A stretch of DNA of 27,202 bases, taken from positions 568,723 to 595,924 of the forward strand of contig NZ_CP014226.1 of NCBI RefSeq assembly GCF_001545155.1, read 5' to 3'. This stretch comes from Halomonas chromatireducens (GTDB lineage Bacteria; Pseudomonadota; Gammaproteobacteria; Pseudomonadales; Halomonadaceae). The translations under genes and the position numbers were made by a program. Shown here one piece after another: positions 1-7,078 of this stretch; the first letter of the stretch is position 1; every line of letters begins with the position of its first letter. The notes beneath the pieces are model-generated. The model saw only the letters and a list, made by a program, of their open reading frames with translations. It did no database searches and was not told where the DNA came from.

Positions 1-82
1 TCGGCGGGAAGCCGTTGGACAGGCTGCCAGAAACCCCTTGCTTTCAGGGGGCTGGATAGGTAATATCTGCCCCCGTTCGGAC

Positions 83-159
<77 letters not shown>

Positions 160-241
160 AATTTCGCCGGATACGGCGTTGCTTTGAACCTCGTGTAGCA
201 GGCTACACGTCGGCCCAAAGCGCCTTGTCTCCGACGAAATT
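160..241 (+). repeat. long imperfect hairpin A, directly after tRNA-Ile
   Basis: The segment right after the CCA end folds back on itself. The outer stem is 160-166 with 235-241 (7 bp, AATTTCG/CGAAATT) plus 168-170 with 231-233. The lower stem is 181-186 with 216-221 (GCTTTG/CAAAGC). The upper stem is 192-198 with 203-209 (CGTGTAG/CTACACG), closed by a 4-nt loop. Hairpin B at 353-431 has the same layout with different but still paired bases. It may be a pre-rRNA processing structure or a member of a palindromic repeat family; the sequence does not decide between these. Confidence 0.8.
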
Positions 242-276
242 GCATTTGCTCCTTTTGAAGGAGTCGATGTTGATAG

Positions 277-352
277 GGGGCCATAGCTCAGCTGGGAGAG
301 CGCCTGCCTTGCACGCAGGAGGTCAGCGGTTCGATCCCGCTTGGCTCCACCA
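277..352 (+). tRNA. tRNA-Ala (UGC)
   Basis: A 76-nt cloverleaf with acceptor GGGGCCA pairing with TGGCTCC (one G-U pair), anticodon loop CTTGCAC (anticodon TGC), T-loop TTCGATC and an encoded CCA end. It is the second tRNA of the rrn spacer. Confidence 0.97.
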
Positions 353-431
353 AACTTCCTGATGCGTCGTTGAAAGGCTCCTCGCATAGCGAACTATGCG
401 TCGCCACCTTTCGCCTAGCCTCAGATCGTTT
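353..431 (+). repeat. long imperfect hairpin B, directly after tRNA-Ala
   Basis: The fold is like that of hairpin A. Outer pairings are 353-355 with 428-430 and 359-362 with 421-424 (CTGA/TCAG). The lower stem is 372-377 with 407-412 (GAAAGG/CCTTTC). The upper stem is 383-389 with 394-400 (CGCATAG/CTATGCG) with a 4-nt loop. The inner part aligns with hairpin A without gaps, and most differences inside the stems are compensatory. Confidence 0.8.
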
Positions 432-533
432 GGCTTCGCCACTTCCTCACAGTCGAATTACCTGATCGGATCCGCAGTCATAAGCCATCCTCGCACCGCG
501 CGATGACCGGTTTATGACTGTCGATTGACAGTC

Positions 534-546
534 TGCTCTTTAACAA
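534..546 (+). promoter_or_regulatory. boxA-type rrn antitermination site
   Basis: TGCTCTTTAACAA matches the rrn boxA consensus TGCTCTTTAACA, which binds NusB-NusE (S10) for antitermination of rRNA transcription. Its place after tRNA-Ala and before the expected 23S start is the usual position of the spacer boxA. Confidence 0.85.
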
Positions 547-625
547 TGTGAATCATGCTGACAAGTTCTTCCTGAAAAGGAAGGACAACGTGATACGTCT
601 CAAGCGTATCCGGCAATTGTCGTGA

Positions 626-772
626 GTAATCGCGGCACCGACTGCCCATGGCCACTGCCGTGATGCCATTGCATCACTGTTGGAGCGTATCACCGAGTGT
701 GTCGTGCTGGTCGATGAAGCCCATGTTGACCCGAGCGGCGTGACCGCGCAAGCCGTTGACGTGCTAGCCTAG
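626..772 (+). pseudogene. possible 3' fragment of an unidentified gene
   Basis: Past the end of the rrn spacer one reading frame stays open to a TAG at 770-772. The part after about 635 reads like protein, including the stretch LLERITECVVLVDEAH, and ends in AVDVLA. There is no start codon with a ribosome binding site, because the frame runs back into the spacer. I do not recognise the product. It may be the remnant of a gene cut off where the spacer was joined to this locus, or it may be chance. It ends 37 bases before the permease gene. Confidence 0.25.
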
Positions 773-809
773 GCGCACTTGAGCGAAACCGAATACCCGG
801 AACCCTTTG

Positions 810-1706
810 ATGACCGCACAGATAATCGCCACGCTGCTACCGGTATTCCTGATCGCAGGCTGTGGCACCCTCTATGGGCGCTTTCGCACCCCGGATATCC
901 GCAGCCTCAATACCCTCAATATGGAAATCTTTGTGCCGATGCTGGTGTTCGCCGTCCTGGCGGACCGGCAGGCCCCATTGGCGGAGTATGCCGGGCTGGC
1001 ACTGGCGGCGGCTGTGGTGGTGCTGGGTTCCGGCCTGGTGCTGTGGCCGGTGGCCAAGCTGCTGAAGCTGGAGCCGAAGACGTTCCTGCCACCAATGATG
1101 TTCAATAACTCGGGCAACATGGGGATCCCACTGCTGGTACTGGCTTTCGGTGAGGCGGCCCTGCCGGCGGCGGTCGTGCTGTTCATCGTCGAGATGCTGC
1201 TGCACTTCTCCGTGGGGCTCTATATTCTCAGCCCGCGTACACCGTTGTGGCGACTGCTGCGTATGCCCATCGTGCTGGCAAGCATCGCTGGCCTGGGCTT
1301 CAATCTGGGCGGAGTGCCATTGCCGGGATGGCTGCTCGAGGCACTGCATATGCTGGGAGGCGTCTGCATCCCCCTGATGCTGTTCGCGCTGGGGGTGCGC
1401 ATGCTGGATATCGACTTCGGCGACTGGAAGACCGGGCTGCTCGGCGCCTTGCTCTGCCCGCTCTCTGGGCTGATCCTGGCTGTGCCCATGATCCTGTGGC
1501 TGGAGCTGACCGGTCTGCAAGCGGCGTCGCTGTGGGTATTTGCCGCCTTGCCACCGGCTGTGCTCAACTATCTGGTGGCCGAGCAGTACAAGCAGGAGCC
1601 CCACAAGGTGGCTTCGCTGGTGTTGATCGGTAACCTGGGGAGCCTGGTGGTGATGCCCATCGTCCTGGCTCTGGTGTTCATGCATGTCTATCCTGGCGCC
1701 AGTTGA
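810..1706 (+). CDS. AEC-family (auxin efflux carrier-like) permease
   Basis: This 298-residue, very hydrophobic protein is made of about ten predicted membrane segments with little soluble sequence. The pattern MFNNSGNMGIPLL near residues 98-110 is the conserved half-helix region of the AEC/PIN-like family (Mem_trans), and the second half repeats the fold with LPPAVLNYLVAEQY near residues 250-263. Bacterial AEC proteins export or exchange small organic acids such as malate, or act on unknown substrates, so no substrate can be assigned. ATG 810 follows a TTG at 807 in the same frame; an upstream stop at 780-782 limits the start to this area. The ribosome binding site is weak. It stands alone: the next gene begins 117 bases later. 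Confidence 0.85.
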   Translation: MTAQIIATLLPVFLIAGCGTLYGRFRTPDIRSLNTLNMEIFVPMLVFAVLADRQAPLAEYAGLALAAAVVVLGSGLVLWPVAKLLKLEPKTFLPPMMFNNSGNMGIPLLVLAFGEAALPAAVVLFIVEMLLHFSVGLYILSPRTPLWRLLRMPIVLASIAGLGFNLGGVPLPGWLLEALHMLGGVCIPLMLFALGVRMLDIDFGDWKTGLLGALLCPLSGLILAVPMILWLELTGLQAASLWVFAALPPAVLNYLVAEQYKQEPHKVASLVLIGNLGSLVVMPIVLALVFMHVYPGAS

Positions 1707-1823
1707 AGGCATCCCCGGGGAACCCTACGAGTCGGAGGCTGTCTGCTAAAGCTGAGAGGGTTTATGCTGTGAGACAGGCTGCCGTAGTTCACGGCGTCAA
1801 GCCCATAGGTTAGGAGTAAGAAA

Positions 1824-2273
1824 ATGCAAATCAGGACCCTGCTGGCTGGCTCGGCCATGCTGGCCTTACTGGCCGGTTGTGCAGCCGGCCCGATGGATGA
1901 TCGTGCCGACCCGGCGATGGATGACGCCGAAGTGGCCTACCAAGGCACACTGCCCTGCCGCAACTGCGCAGGGATCGATCTGGATGTGCGGCTCATGGGA
2001 GATGAGCAGGCCTCCCTGGAGGAGCGCACCTTTACACTGCGTGCCAGCTATCGCGAACACCCGCAGGAGCCACCGGATGAGAATTACGCTGGCAACTGGG
2101 AGGTGCTCAGCGGTACCGCGGTCGATCCTGATGCCACTGTCTACGAGCTGACTCCCGATGGGGAAGGGCAGATCTACTACTTCCTGCGCATCGACGAGAC
2201 AACGCTGGAGCTGATCGACCCCCAGCGGCGCCGGTTCCAGAACAACGAAGCCTTGCAGTTACAGCGTCTGTAA
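1824..2273 (+). CDS. NlpE-like outer-membrane lipoprotein (N-terminal domain only)
   Basis: This 149-residue protein has a type II signal peptide with lipobox LAGC; Cys19 is the lipidation site and Ala20 at +2 predicts sorting to the outer membrane. Residues 39-50 (YQGTLPCRNCAG) match the start of the NlpE N-terminal domain, with a CxxC pair (Cys45, Cys48). Further conserved features are GNWEVLSGT and a YYFLRI strand near the end. In E. coli, NlpE signals surface attachment and lipoprotein stress to Cpx and is linked to copper tolerance, but it has a second C-terminal domain that is missing here. Many gammaproteobacteria carry such short forms with unknown roles, so the E. coli function should not be transferred. 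A clear ribosome binding site (TAGGAG, 1811-1816) precedes the ATG. Confidence 0.8.
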   Translation: MQIRTLLAGSAMLALLAGCAAGPMDDRADPAMDDAEVAYQGTLPCRNCAGIDLDVRLMGDEQASLEERTFTLRASYREHPQEPPDENYAGNWEVLSGTAVDPDATVYELTPDGEGQIYYFLRIDETTLELIDPQRRRFQNNEALQLQRL

Positions 2274-2294
2274 TCTCTCCTGGCTTGATTGAAC

Positions 2295-2321
2295 CGAAGG
2301 CGGCCTTGCGGGCCGCCTTCG
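2295..2321 (+). terminator. probable stem-loop terminator after the NlpE-like gene
   Basis: An 11-bp perfect stem (2295-2305 with 2311-2321) with a 5-nt loop lies 21 bases past the stop codon. No real T-tract follows, so termination by this element alone may be weak. Confidence 0.5.
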
Positions 2322-2385
2322 TGCGTTCGGGCACAGCCTGGTGGGCGCCTGTTAGAATGGTGCCTCAACTGGAAGAGGGGCCGGC

Positions 2386-3762
2386 ATGGCCAAAGCGAAA
2401 AGCGCCTTTGTTTGCACCGAATGCGGTGCGGAGTACAGCAAGTGGCAGGGCCAGTGCTCGAGCTGCCAGGAGTGGAATACGCTGACTGAGGTGAGGCTGT
2501 CTGCCGCCCGCCCCGGTGCGGCTACGTCGGGTGCCACCGGTCGCAGCGGCTATGCGGGAAACCTTTCTCGGGAAGTGGTGGATCTGGGCAATGTCGACCT
2601 TTCCGAGGTGCCGAGGCTCTCCTCCACCTTCGAGGAGTTCGACCGCGTGCTGGGTGGCGGCCTGGTGCCCGGCTCGGCGGTGCTGCTGGGTGGGCATCCG
2701 GGCGCCGGCAAGTCGACCCTGCTGCTGCAGACCGCCTGCAAGCTGGCTCAGTCCCGCCAGGTGCTCTATGTCACCGGCGAGGAGTCGCTTTCCCAGGTGG
2801 CGATGCGGGCCCACCGGCTTCAGCTGCCCACCCGTGGTCTCAAGATGCTGGCAGAGACCAGCGTCGAAACCGTGCTGGCCGTCGCTGAGCGCGAGCGCCC
2901 GGAGATACTGGTCATCGATTCGATCCAGACCATGCATCTGGAGGATATCGCCTCGGCTCCGGGTGGGGTGGCGCAGGTGCGAGAGTCGGCCGCCGCCCTG
3001 ACTCGCTTCGCCAAGCAGAGCAATACCGTGCTGCTACTGGTGGGCCATGTGACCAAGGATGGATCGCTGGCAGGCCCCAAGGTGCTCGAGCACATGATCG
3101 ATGCATCGCTGCTGCTCGAGGGTGGTGCCGATTCGCGTTTTCGCACCCTGCGTGGACAGAAGAATCGCTTCGGGGCGGTCAACGAGCTCGGCGTGTTCGC
3201 CATGCTCGAGCACGGGCTCAAGGAAGTGAAGAACCCGAGTGCCATCTTTCTTTCACGCAGCGAGACGCTGGCCTCGGGCAGCCTGGTCATGGTGGTGTGG
3301 GAAGGGACACGACCACTGTTGGTGGAGGTGCAGGCGCTCCTCGACGAGTCGGCCCTGGGCAATCCGCGCCGGGTTGCCGTGGGCCTCGACCAGAATCGCC
3401 TGGCCATGCTGCTGGCGGTACTGCATCGCCATGGTGGCCTGTTCACCGGCGACCAGGACGTCTTCCTCAACGTGGTGGGTGGGGTTAAGGTGCTGGAGAC
3501 CAGCGCGGATCTGGCGGTGCTGCTGGCGGTAGTCTCCAGCCTGCAGAATCGCCCATTGCCGCGGGAGCTGGTGGTATTCGGGGAGGTGGGGCTATCCGGC
3601 GAGATTCGCCCGGTGCCCAGCGGGCAGGAGCGCATCGTCGAGGCGGCAAAGCACGGCTTCACCCGGGCCATCGTGCCCAGGGGCAACGCGCCAAAGCGCG
3701 CCCCGGCAGGCATGGAGGTGGTTGCCGTGGACAAGCTGACCGATGCCCTGGAGGCCCTGTAA
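2386..3762 (+). CDS. radA: DNA repair protein RadA (Sms)
   Basis: This 458-residue protein has all RadA parts in order. An N-terminal C4 zinc finger (Cys10, Cys13, Cys24, Cys27) is followed by a RecA-like ATPase with Walker A GGHPGAGKST at about 102-111 and Walker B LVIDS near 175. The RadA-specific KNRFG motif is at 259-263, and a Lon-protease-like C-terminal domain completes it. RadA is a hexameric helicase that promotes branch migration of recombination intermediates together with RecA. The length fits the family (about 460). ATG 2386 follows a purine-rich GGAAGAGGGG at 2371-2380. A TAGAAT at 2353-2358 could be a -10 box, but no good -35 is seen. Confidence 0.97.
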   Translation: MAKAKSAFVCTECGAEYSKWQGQCSSCQEWNTLTEVRLSAARPGAATSGATGRSGYAGNLSREVVDLGNVDLSEVPRLSSTFEEFDRVLGGGLVPGSAVLLGGHPGAGKSTLLLQTACKLAQSRQVLYVTGEESLSQVAMRAHRLQLPTRGLKMLAETSVETVLAVAERERPEILVIDSIQTMHLEDIASAPGGVAQVRESAAALTRFAKQSNTVLLLVGHVTKDGSLAGPKVLEHMIDASLLLEGGADSRFRTLRGQKNRFGAVNELGVFAMLEHGLKEVKNPSAIFLSRSETLASGSLVMVVWEGTRPLLVEVQALLDESALGNPRRVAVGLDQNRLAMLLAVLHRHGGLFTGDQDVFLNVVGGVKVLETSADLAVLLAVVSSLQNRPLPRELVVFGEVGLSGEIRPVPSGQERIVEAAKHGFTRAIVPRGNAPKRAPAGMEVVAVDKLTDALEAL

Positions 3763-3818
3763 GGCAACGGGGCCTCACTGATATAGAATGGTTGTCATGA
3801 ACTGCCAAGGAGAACGAG

Positions 3819-4856
3819 ATGAGTGCAATCCGCCTGACCCAGTACAGCCATGGCGCTGGATGCGGCTGCAAGATCGCCCCTGACGTACTTGACAGCATCC
3901 TGGCCAAGGCTGGCCCGGGTGCCGGCCACAAGGGCCTGCTCGTCGGTAATCAGGGGCGTGAGGATGCTGCCGTCTACGACCTGGGTGATGGCCGCGGCAT
4001 GATTGCCACCACCGACTTCTTCATGCCCATCGTCGACGACCCCTTCGACTTCGGGCGTATCGCCGCCACCAATGCCACCAGCGATGTCTATGCCATGGGC
4101 GGCACGCCGGTACTGGCCCTGGGGATTCTCGGCTGGCCGCTGGACAAGCTGGGGCCGGAGATCGCCGGTGACGTGGTGGCCGGTGCCCAGTCGGTATGCC
4201 GCGAGCTCGGCCTTGCCCTGGCTGGTGGCCACTCCATCGACGCCCCCGAGCCGATCTTTGGCCTGGCGGTCAATGGGCTGGTGGACCTCGAGCACCTGAA
4301 GCTCAACAAGGGCGCGCAGGTCGGCGACCTGCTGTTCCTGACCAAGCCGCTGGGGGTGGGGTTTCTGACCACGGCAGAGAAGCAGGGGCTGCTTGAGTCC
4401 GGGCACCAGACGCTGGCCCGGGAGACCATGCTGAAAGCCAATCAGATCGGCATCGACCTCGCCAAGGTGAAGGGCGTGCACGCCATGACCGACGTGACCG
4501 GCTTCGGCCTGGCCGGTCACCTTTCCGAAGTGTGCACCGCCAGCGGTGTGGCGGCGCGGATCGACTTCCGGCGCCTGCCGCGGCTGGCCGAGGCCGAGGC
4601 GTATCGTCGGCGTGGCGCCGTGCCGGGCGGTACCCATCGCAACCGTGAGGCCCTGGGAACCGCGCTCAAGGAGATGGATGAGCCCCACTGGCAGTGGCTC
4701 TGTGATCCCCAGACCTCAGGCGGCCTGCTGATCTCGGTCCACCCCTCCTGGGAGGATGACGTGGAGCGTATCGGTCGTGCCCATGGCATCGAGCTGGTGC
4801 CGTTTGGCGAGATCATCCCGGCCGGAGGTGCGGCGCTGATAGAGGTGCGCGGATGA
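3819..4856 (+). CDS. selD: selenide, water dikinase (selenophosphate synthetase)
   Basis: This 345-residue enzyme makes selenophosphate from selenide and ATP. The N-terminal SHGAGCGCK holds the active-site Cys15 and Lys18 (Cys17 and Lys20 in E. coli); it is the cysteine form, with no in-frame TGA. Glycine-rich and Asp-containing ATP and metal sites follow (NATSDVYAMGG, LAGGHSID, TDVTGFGLAGH, DPQTSGGLL). AAGGAG at 3807-3812 sets the ATG start. Its stop overlaps the selU start (ATGA), so the two are translationally coupled. Together they indicate use of selenium for tRNA 2-selenouridine. No selA or selB is present in the window, so selenocysteine use cannot be judged here. Confidence 0.98.
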   Translation: MSAIRLTQYSHGAGCGCKIAPDVLDSILAKAGPGAGHKGLLVGNQGREDAAVYDLGDGRGMIATTDFFMPIVDDPFDFGRIAATNATSDVYAMGGTPVLALGILGWPLDKLGPEIAGDVVAGAQSVCRELGLALAGGHSIDAPEPIFGLAVNGLVDLEHLKLNKGAQVGDLLFLTKPLGVGFLTTAEKQGLLESGHQTLARETMLKANQIGIDLAKVKGVHAMTDVTGFGLAGHLSEVCTASGVAARIDFRRLPRLAEAEAYRRRGAVPGGTHRNREALGTALKEMDEPHWQWLCDPQTSGGLLISVHPSWEDDVERIGRAHGIELVPFGEIIPAGGAALIEVRG

Positions 4857-5974
4857 GCTTGCCGCTGGTTGAACCCGATCTCAGCCTGCTGCGCGAGGGA
4901 CGCGTGCTGATCGATGTGCGTGCGCCGGTCGAGTTCGCCCAGGGCGGTCTGCCCGGTGCGGTCAACCTGCCGTTGATGGATGACGAGGAGCGCCATCTGG
5001 TCGGGATCGAATACAAGGAGCGCGGCCAGCAGGCGGCCATCGAGCTCGGCCAGCGGCTGGTCAGCGGCGGCATCAAGGCGGCTCGGGTGACGGCCTGGCA
5101 CTCACTGCTGCAAGCGCAGCCCGAGGCCATCGTCTACTGTTTTCGCGGTGGGCTGCGTTCGCAGATCGCCCAGCAGTGGCTGGCCGACGTGGGGTTCGAG
5201 CGGCCCCGTATCCGCGGTGGCTGGAAGGCCATGCGGCAGGGGCTGTGTGCACGCATCGACGCCGCCGCCGAGCAGCCGCTGCTGGTGATCGGTGGGCTCA
5301 CCGGCTGTGCCAAGACGGCGCTGATCCAGCGGCTGCCCAACGGTCTGGACCTGGAGGGCTGCGCCCGACACAAGGGCTCCGCCTTTGGCCGTCACCCGCT
5401 GCCGGCACCCTCTCAGATCGATTTCGAACACGCCATGGGGCTGCGCCTGCTCTCGCTTGACGGCCCGCTGGTGGTGGAGGACGAGTCACGCCAGATCGGC
5501 GCGGCCAGCGTGCCGCTGGCCTTCTGGCGAGCCATGGAGCAGGCACCGCGTATCCGCGTGGAGATGCCGCTGGACTGGCGTATCGGCCAGATCCAGAAGG
5601 ACTACATCGATGACCTCTGGGCTATCTACCGCCACCAGTTCGGAGAATGGCTGGGCTGGACGCTGATGCGCAAGCAGCTCGCCACCGCCCTGTCGCGGCT
5701 GAGAAAACGGCTGGGCAGTGCTCGCCTGTCACGTATCGCCAGGCTTCAGGCCCTGGCCTTTCGCGAGCACGAGCGCGGTAACACCCAGGCCCATGAGGCG
5801 TGGCTGGCGCCGCTGCTGACGGAATACTACGACCCCATGTACCGCTATCAGCTCGAACGGCGCGATCCCCAGCGGTTCCTGCACGTGGGCGACTGGGATA
5901 GCTGCCTGGCGGCTGCGCGCTCCTGGTCGGCCGAAGCGCCGCGACATGACCCGGAGCGGCTGCAGCCAGCCTGA
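4853..5974 (+). CDS. selU: tRNA 2-selenouridine synthase
   Basis: This 373-residue protein (also called MnmH or YbbB) replaces the sulfur of 2-thiouridine at the wobble base of Lys, Glu and Gln tRNAs with selenium, through a geranylated intermediate. The N-terminal rhodanese domain has its catalytic Cys96 in YCFRGGLRS (Cys97 in E. coli). The C-terminal half is a P-loop domain with GGLTGCAKT at 147-155, where Ala153 stands at the position that is usually Gly before the Lys. The gene starts inside the selD stop codon (ATGA overlap), consistent with coupled synthesis of the selenophosphate donor and its user. It ends 7 bases before a convergent gene, with no terminator visible between. Confidence 0.97.
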   Translation: MSLPLVEPDLSLLREGRVLIDVRAPVEFAQGGLPGAVNLPLMDDEERHLVGIEYKERGQQAAIELGQRLVSGGIKAARVTAWHSLLQAQPEAIVYCFRGGLRSQIAQQWLADVGFERPRIRGGWKAMRQGLCARIDAAAEQPLLVIGGLTGCAKTALIQRLPNGLDLEGCARHKGSAFGRHPLPAPSQIDFEHAMGLRLLSLDGPLVVEDESRQIGAASVPLAFWRAMEQAPRIRVEMPLDWRIGQIQKDYIDDLWAIYRHQFGEWLGWTLMRKQLATALSRLRKRLGSARLSRIARLQALAFREHERGNTQAHEAWLAPLLTEYYDPMYRYQLERRDPQRFLHVGDWDSCLAAARSWSAEAPRHDPERLQPA

Positions 5975-5981
5975 CCCCCGC

Positions 5982-6677
5982 TCAGGCAGGTGTGCTCCGC
6001 AACCATTGACTGAGCAGGCGATCGAGCAGTGGCGCCAGCCGGTCGAAACGGGACGTATCGGCCAGGATCGCCTCGCGAGCCTGCACGTGAGGGCTCGCGT
6101 CGCTGCCTTTCGGCCGCTCCTCGCAGTCCAGCAGCTCGGCCACGCCGGCGCGGGTCACCTCGATATGGCACAGCAGGCCAAGGGCTCTACCCGCATCCCA
6201 GGCGAAGCCCTGAACGGGGCTGACCGGGCTGCCGCCCAGTGGCAGGGCGTCGTCGGGCAGGGCGAAGACATCGCCATGCCACATGAAGGCGGTGAACTGT
6301 TCCGGCAGGTCGAAAGGGCTCTCTGGCGCCAGCGTCACCTCGTGCCAGCCAACTTCGGCAAAGGTGCCCCGACCCACCGTGGCGCCCAGCTCCGCAGCGA
6401 TCAGCCTGGCCCCCATGCCAATGCCCAGCAGGGGCTTGTTGCCATCCAGTGCCCGGCCGATCAGCTTTCGCTCGCGCTTGAGCCAGGGATGGGTCGCGAC
6501 GTCATCGATGTTCATGGCGCCATCGAGCGCGATCAGGGCATCGCAGTCGGCCAGGTCGGGGGGCGCCTCGCCGGCGTACAGATGAAACACCGTATGGCTG
6601 TGACCCATGCTGTCCAGCCAGTCGGCGATGCGGGCGGGGCCGTGGTGCGGGCTGTGTTGAAGCAGGTGTAGATGCAT
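5982..6677 (-). CDS. class I glutamine amidotransferase homologue lacking the catalytic Cys
   Basis: This 231-residue protein resembles the stand-alone GMP-synthase-like amidotransferases. It has the strand-loop ALDGAMNIDD (usually GGPM), the nucleophile-elbow region PLLGIGMGARLIA, the FMWHGD segment and a final HxE (His171, Glu173). At the elbow, where active members have Cys (GxCxG), it has Gly87 (codon GGC, bases 6417-6419), so glutamine hydrolysis should not occur. It may act as a binding or scaffold protein, or as a relaxed paralogue. The ATG at 6677 begins the family-like sequence MHLHLLQHSP; the frame is open for 40 more codons upstream, but these overlap the divergent neighbour. It is convergent with selU and divergent from the alkyltransferase-like gene. 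Confidence 0.8.
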   Translation of the reverse strand: MHLHLLQHSPHHGPARIADWLDSMGHSHTVFHLYAGEAPPDLADCDALIALDGAMNIDDVATHPWLKRERKLIGRALDGNKPLLGIGMGARLIAAELGATVGRGTFAEVGWHEVTLAPESPFDLPEQFTAFMWHGDVFALPDDALPLGGSPVSPVQGFAWDAGRALGLLCHIEVTRAGVAELLDCEERPKGSDASPHVQAREAILADTSRFDRLAPLLDRLLSQWLRSTPA

Positions 6678-6729
6678 GGGAACCTCGCCATCGATGAAAT
6701 ACGAAACATGACAGGGGGCGCAAGAGTAC

Positions 6730-7023
6730 ATGAAGCCGGCGCTGCGGGAACAGATACTGACGATCATCGCCGAGATACCGGCAGGCCGTGTTACCACCTA
6801 TGGCCGCATCGCGGCGATGACCGACGGTGGCACGCCACGGCTGGTGGCCAGGGCGCTGCGGGATCTTCCTGAAGGACACGACCTGCCCTGGTTTCGCGTG
6901 ATCACGGCGTCGCGTCGTCTGGCTGACCACCCTGGTGCCGTCGAACAGCGCGCACGGCTGGTTTCCGAAGGCGTGCTGTTCGATGGCGGTGGGCGGGTTG
7001 CCAGCGAGATCCTGTGGCCATGA
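6730..7023 (+). CDS. alkyltransferase-like (ATL) DNA lesion-binding protein
   Basis: This 97-residue protein matches the DNA-binding half of O6-alkylguanine-DNA alkyltransferase. It has IPAGRVTTYGRIA (16-28), which supplies the Tyr used to flip the base, an RLVARAL helix (37-43), and PWFRVI (53-58) where the enzyme would have PCHRV. Trp54 in place of Cys is the hallmark of ATL proteins (E. coli YbaZ, S. pombe Atl1), which bind O6-alkylguanine tightly and hand it to nucleotide excision repair. The next residue is Phe55 rather than the usual His. The start is divergent from the amidotransferase homologue, with 52 bases between, and GGGGG at 6714-6718 may serve as a ribosome binding site. Confidence 0.9.
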   Translation: MKPALREQILTIIAEIPAGRVTTYGRIAAMTDGGTPRLVARALRDLPEGHDLPWFRVITASRRLADHPGAVEQRARLVSEGVLFDGGGRVASEILWP

Positions 7024-7078
7024 TCCCCCTGGCGCTCCTTGCGCTCACCCTCAGACCCTCATTTTCCGGAGAGAATCC

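Noticed and set aside
837..1712. Long minus-strand open frame (291 codons) opposite the AEC permease
   Set aside because: It is rich in Gln and His, a typical shadow of a Leu- and Trp-rich membrane gene in GC-rich DNA, and the permease on the other strand is a clear family match.
2820..3767. 315-codon minus-strand open frame opposite radA
   Set aside because: Its product is Ser-, Thr- and Arg-rich low-complexity sequence, as expected for a shadow of radA; there is no ribosome binding site and no domain.
3819..3875. SelD as a selenoprotein
   Set aside because: The active-site codon is TGC (Cys15), not TGA, so no selenocysteine insertion is needed.
5982..6797. Longer form of the amidotransferase homologue starting at 6797
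   Set aside because: The extra 40 residues overlap the divergent ATL gene, do not look like the family, and the ATG at 6677 begins the conserved sequence.
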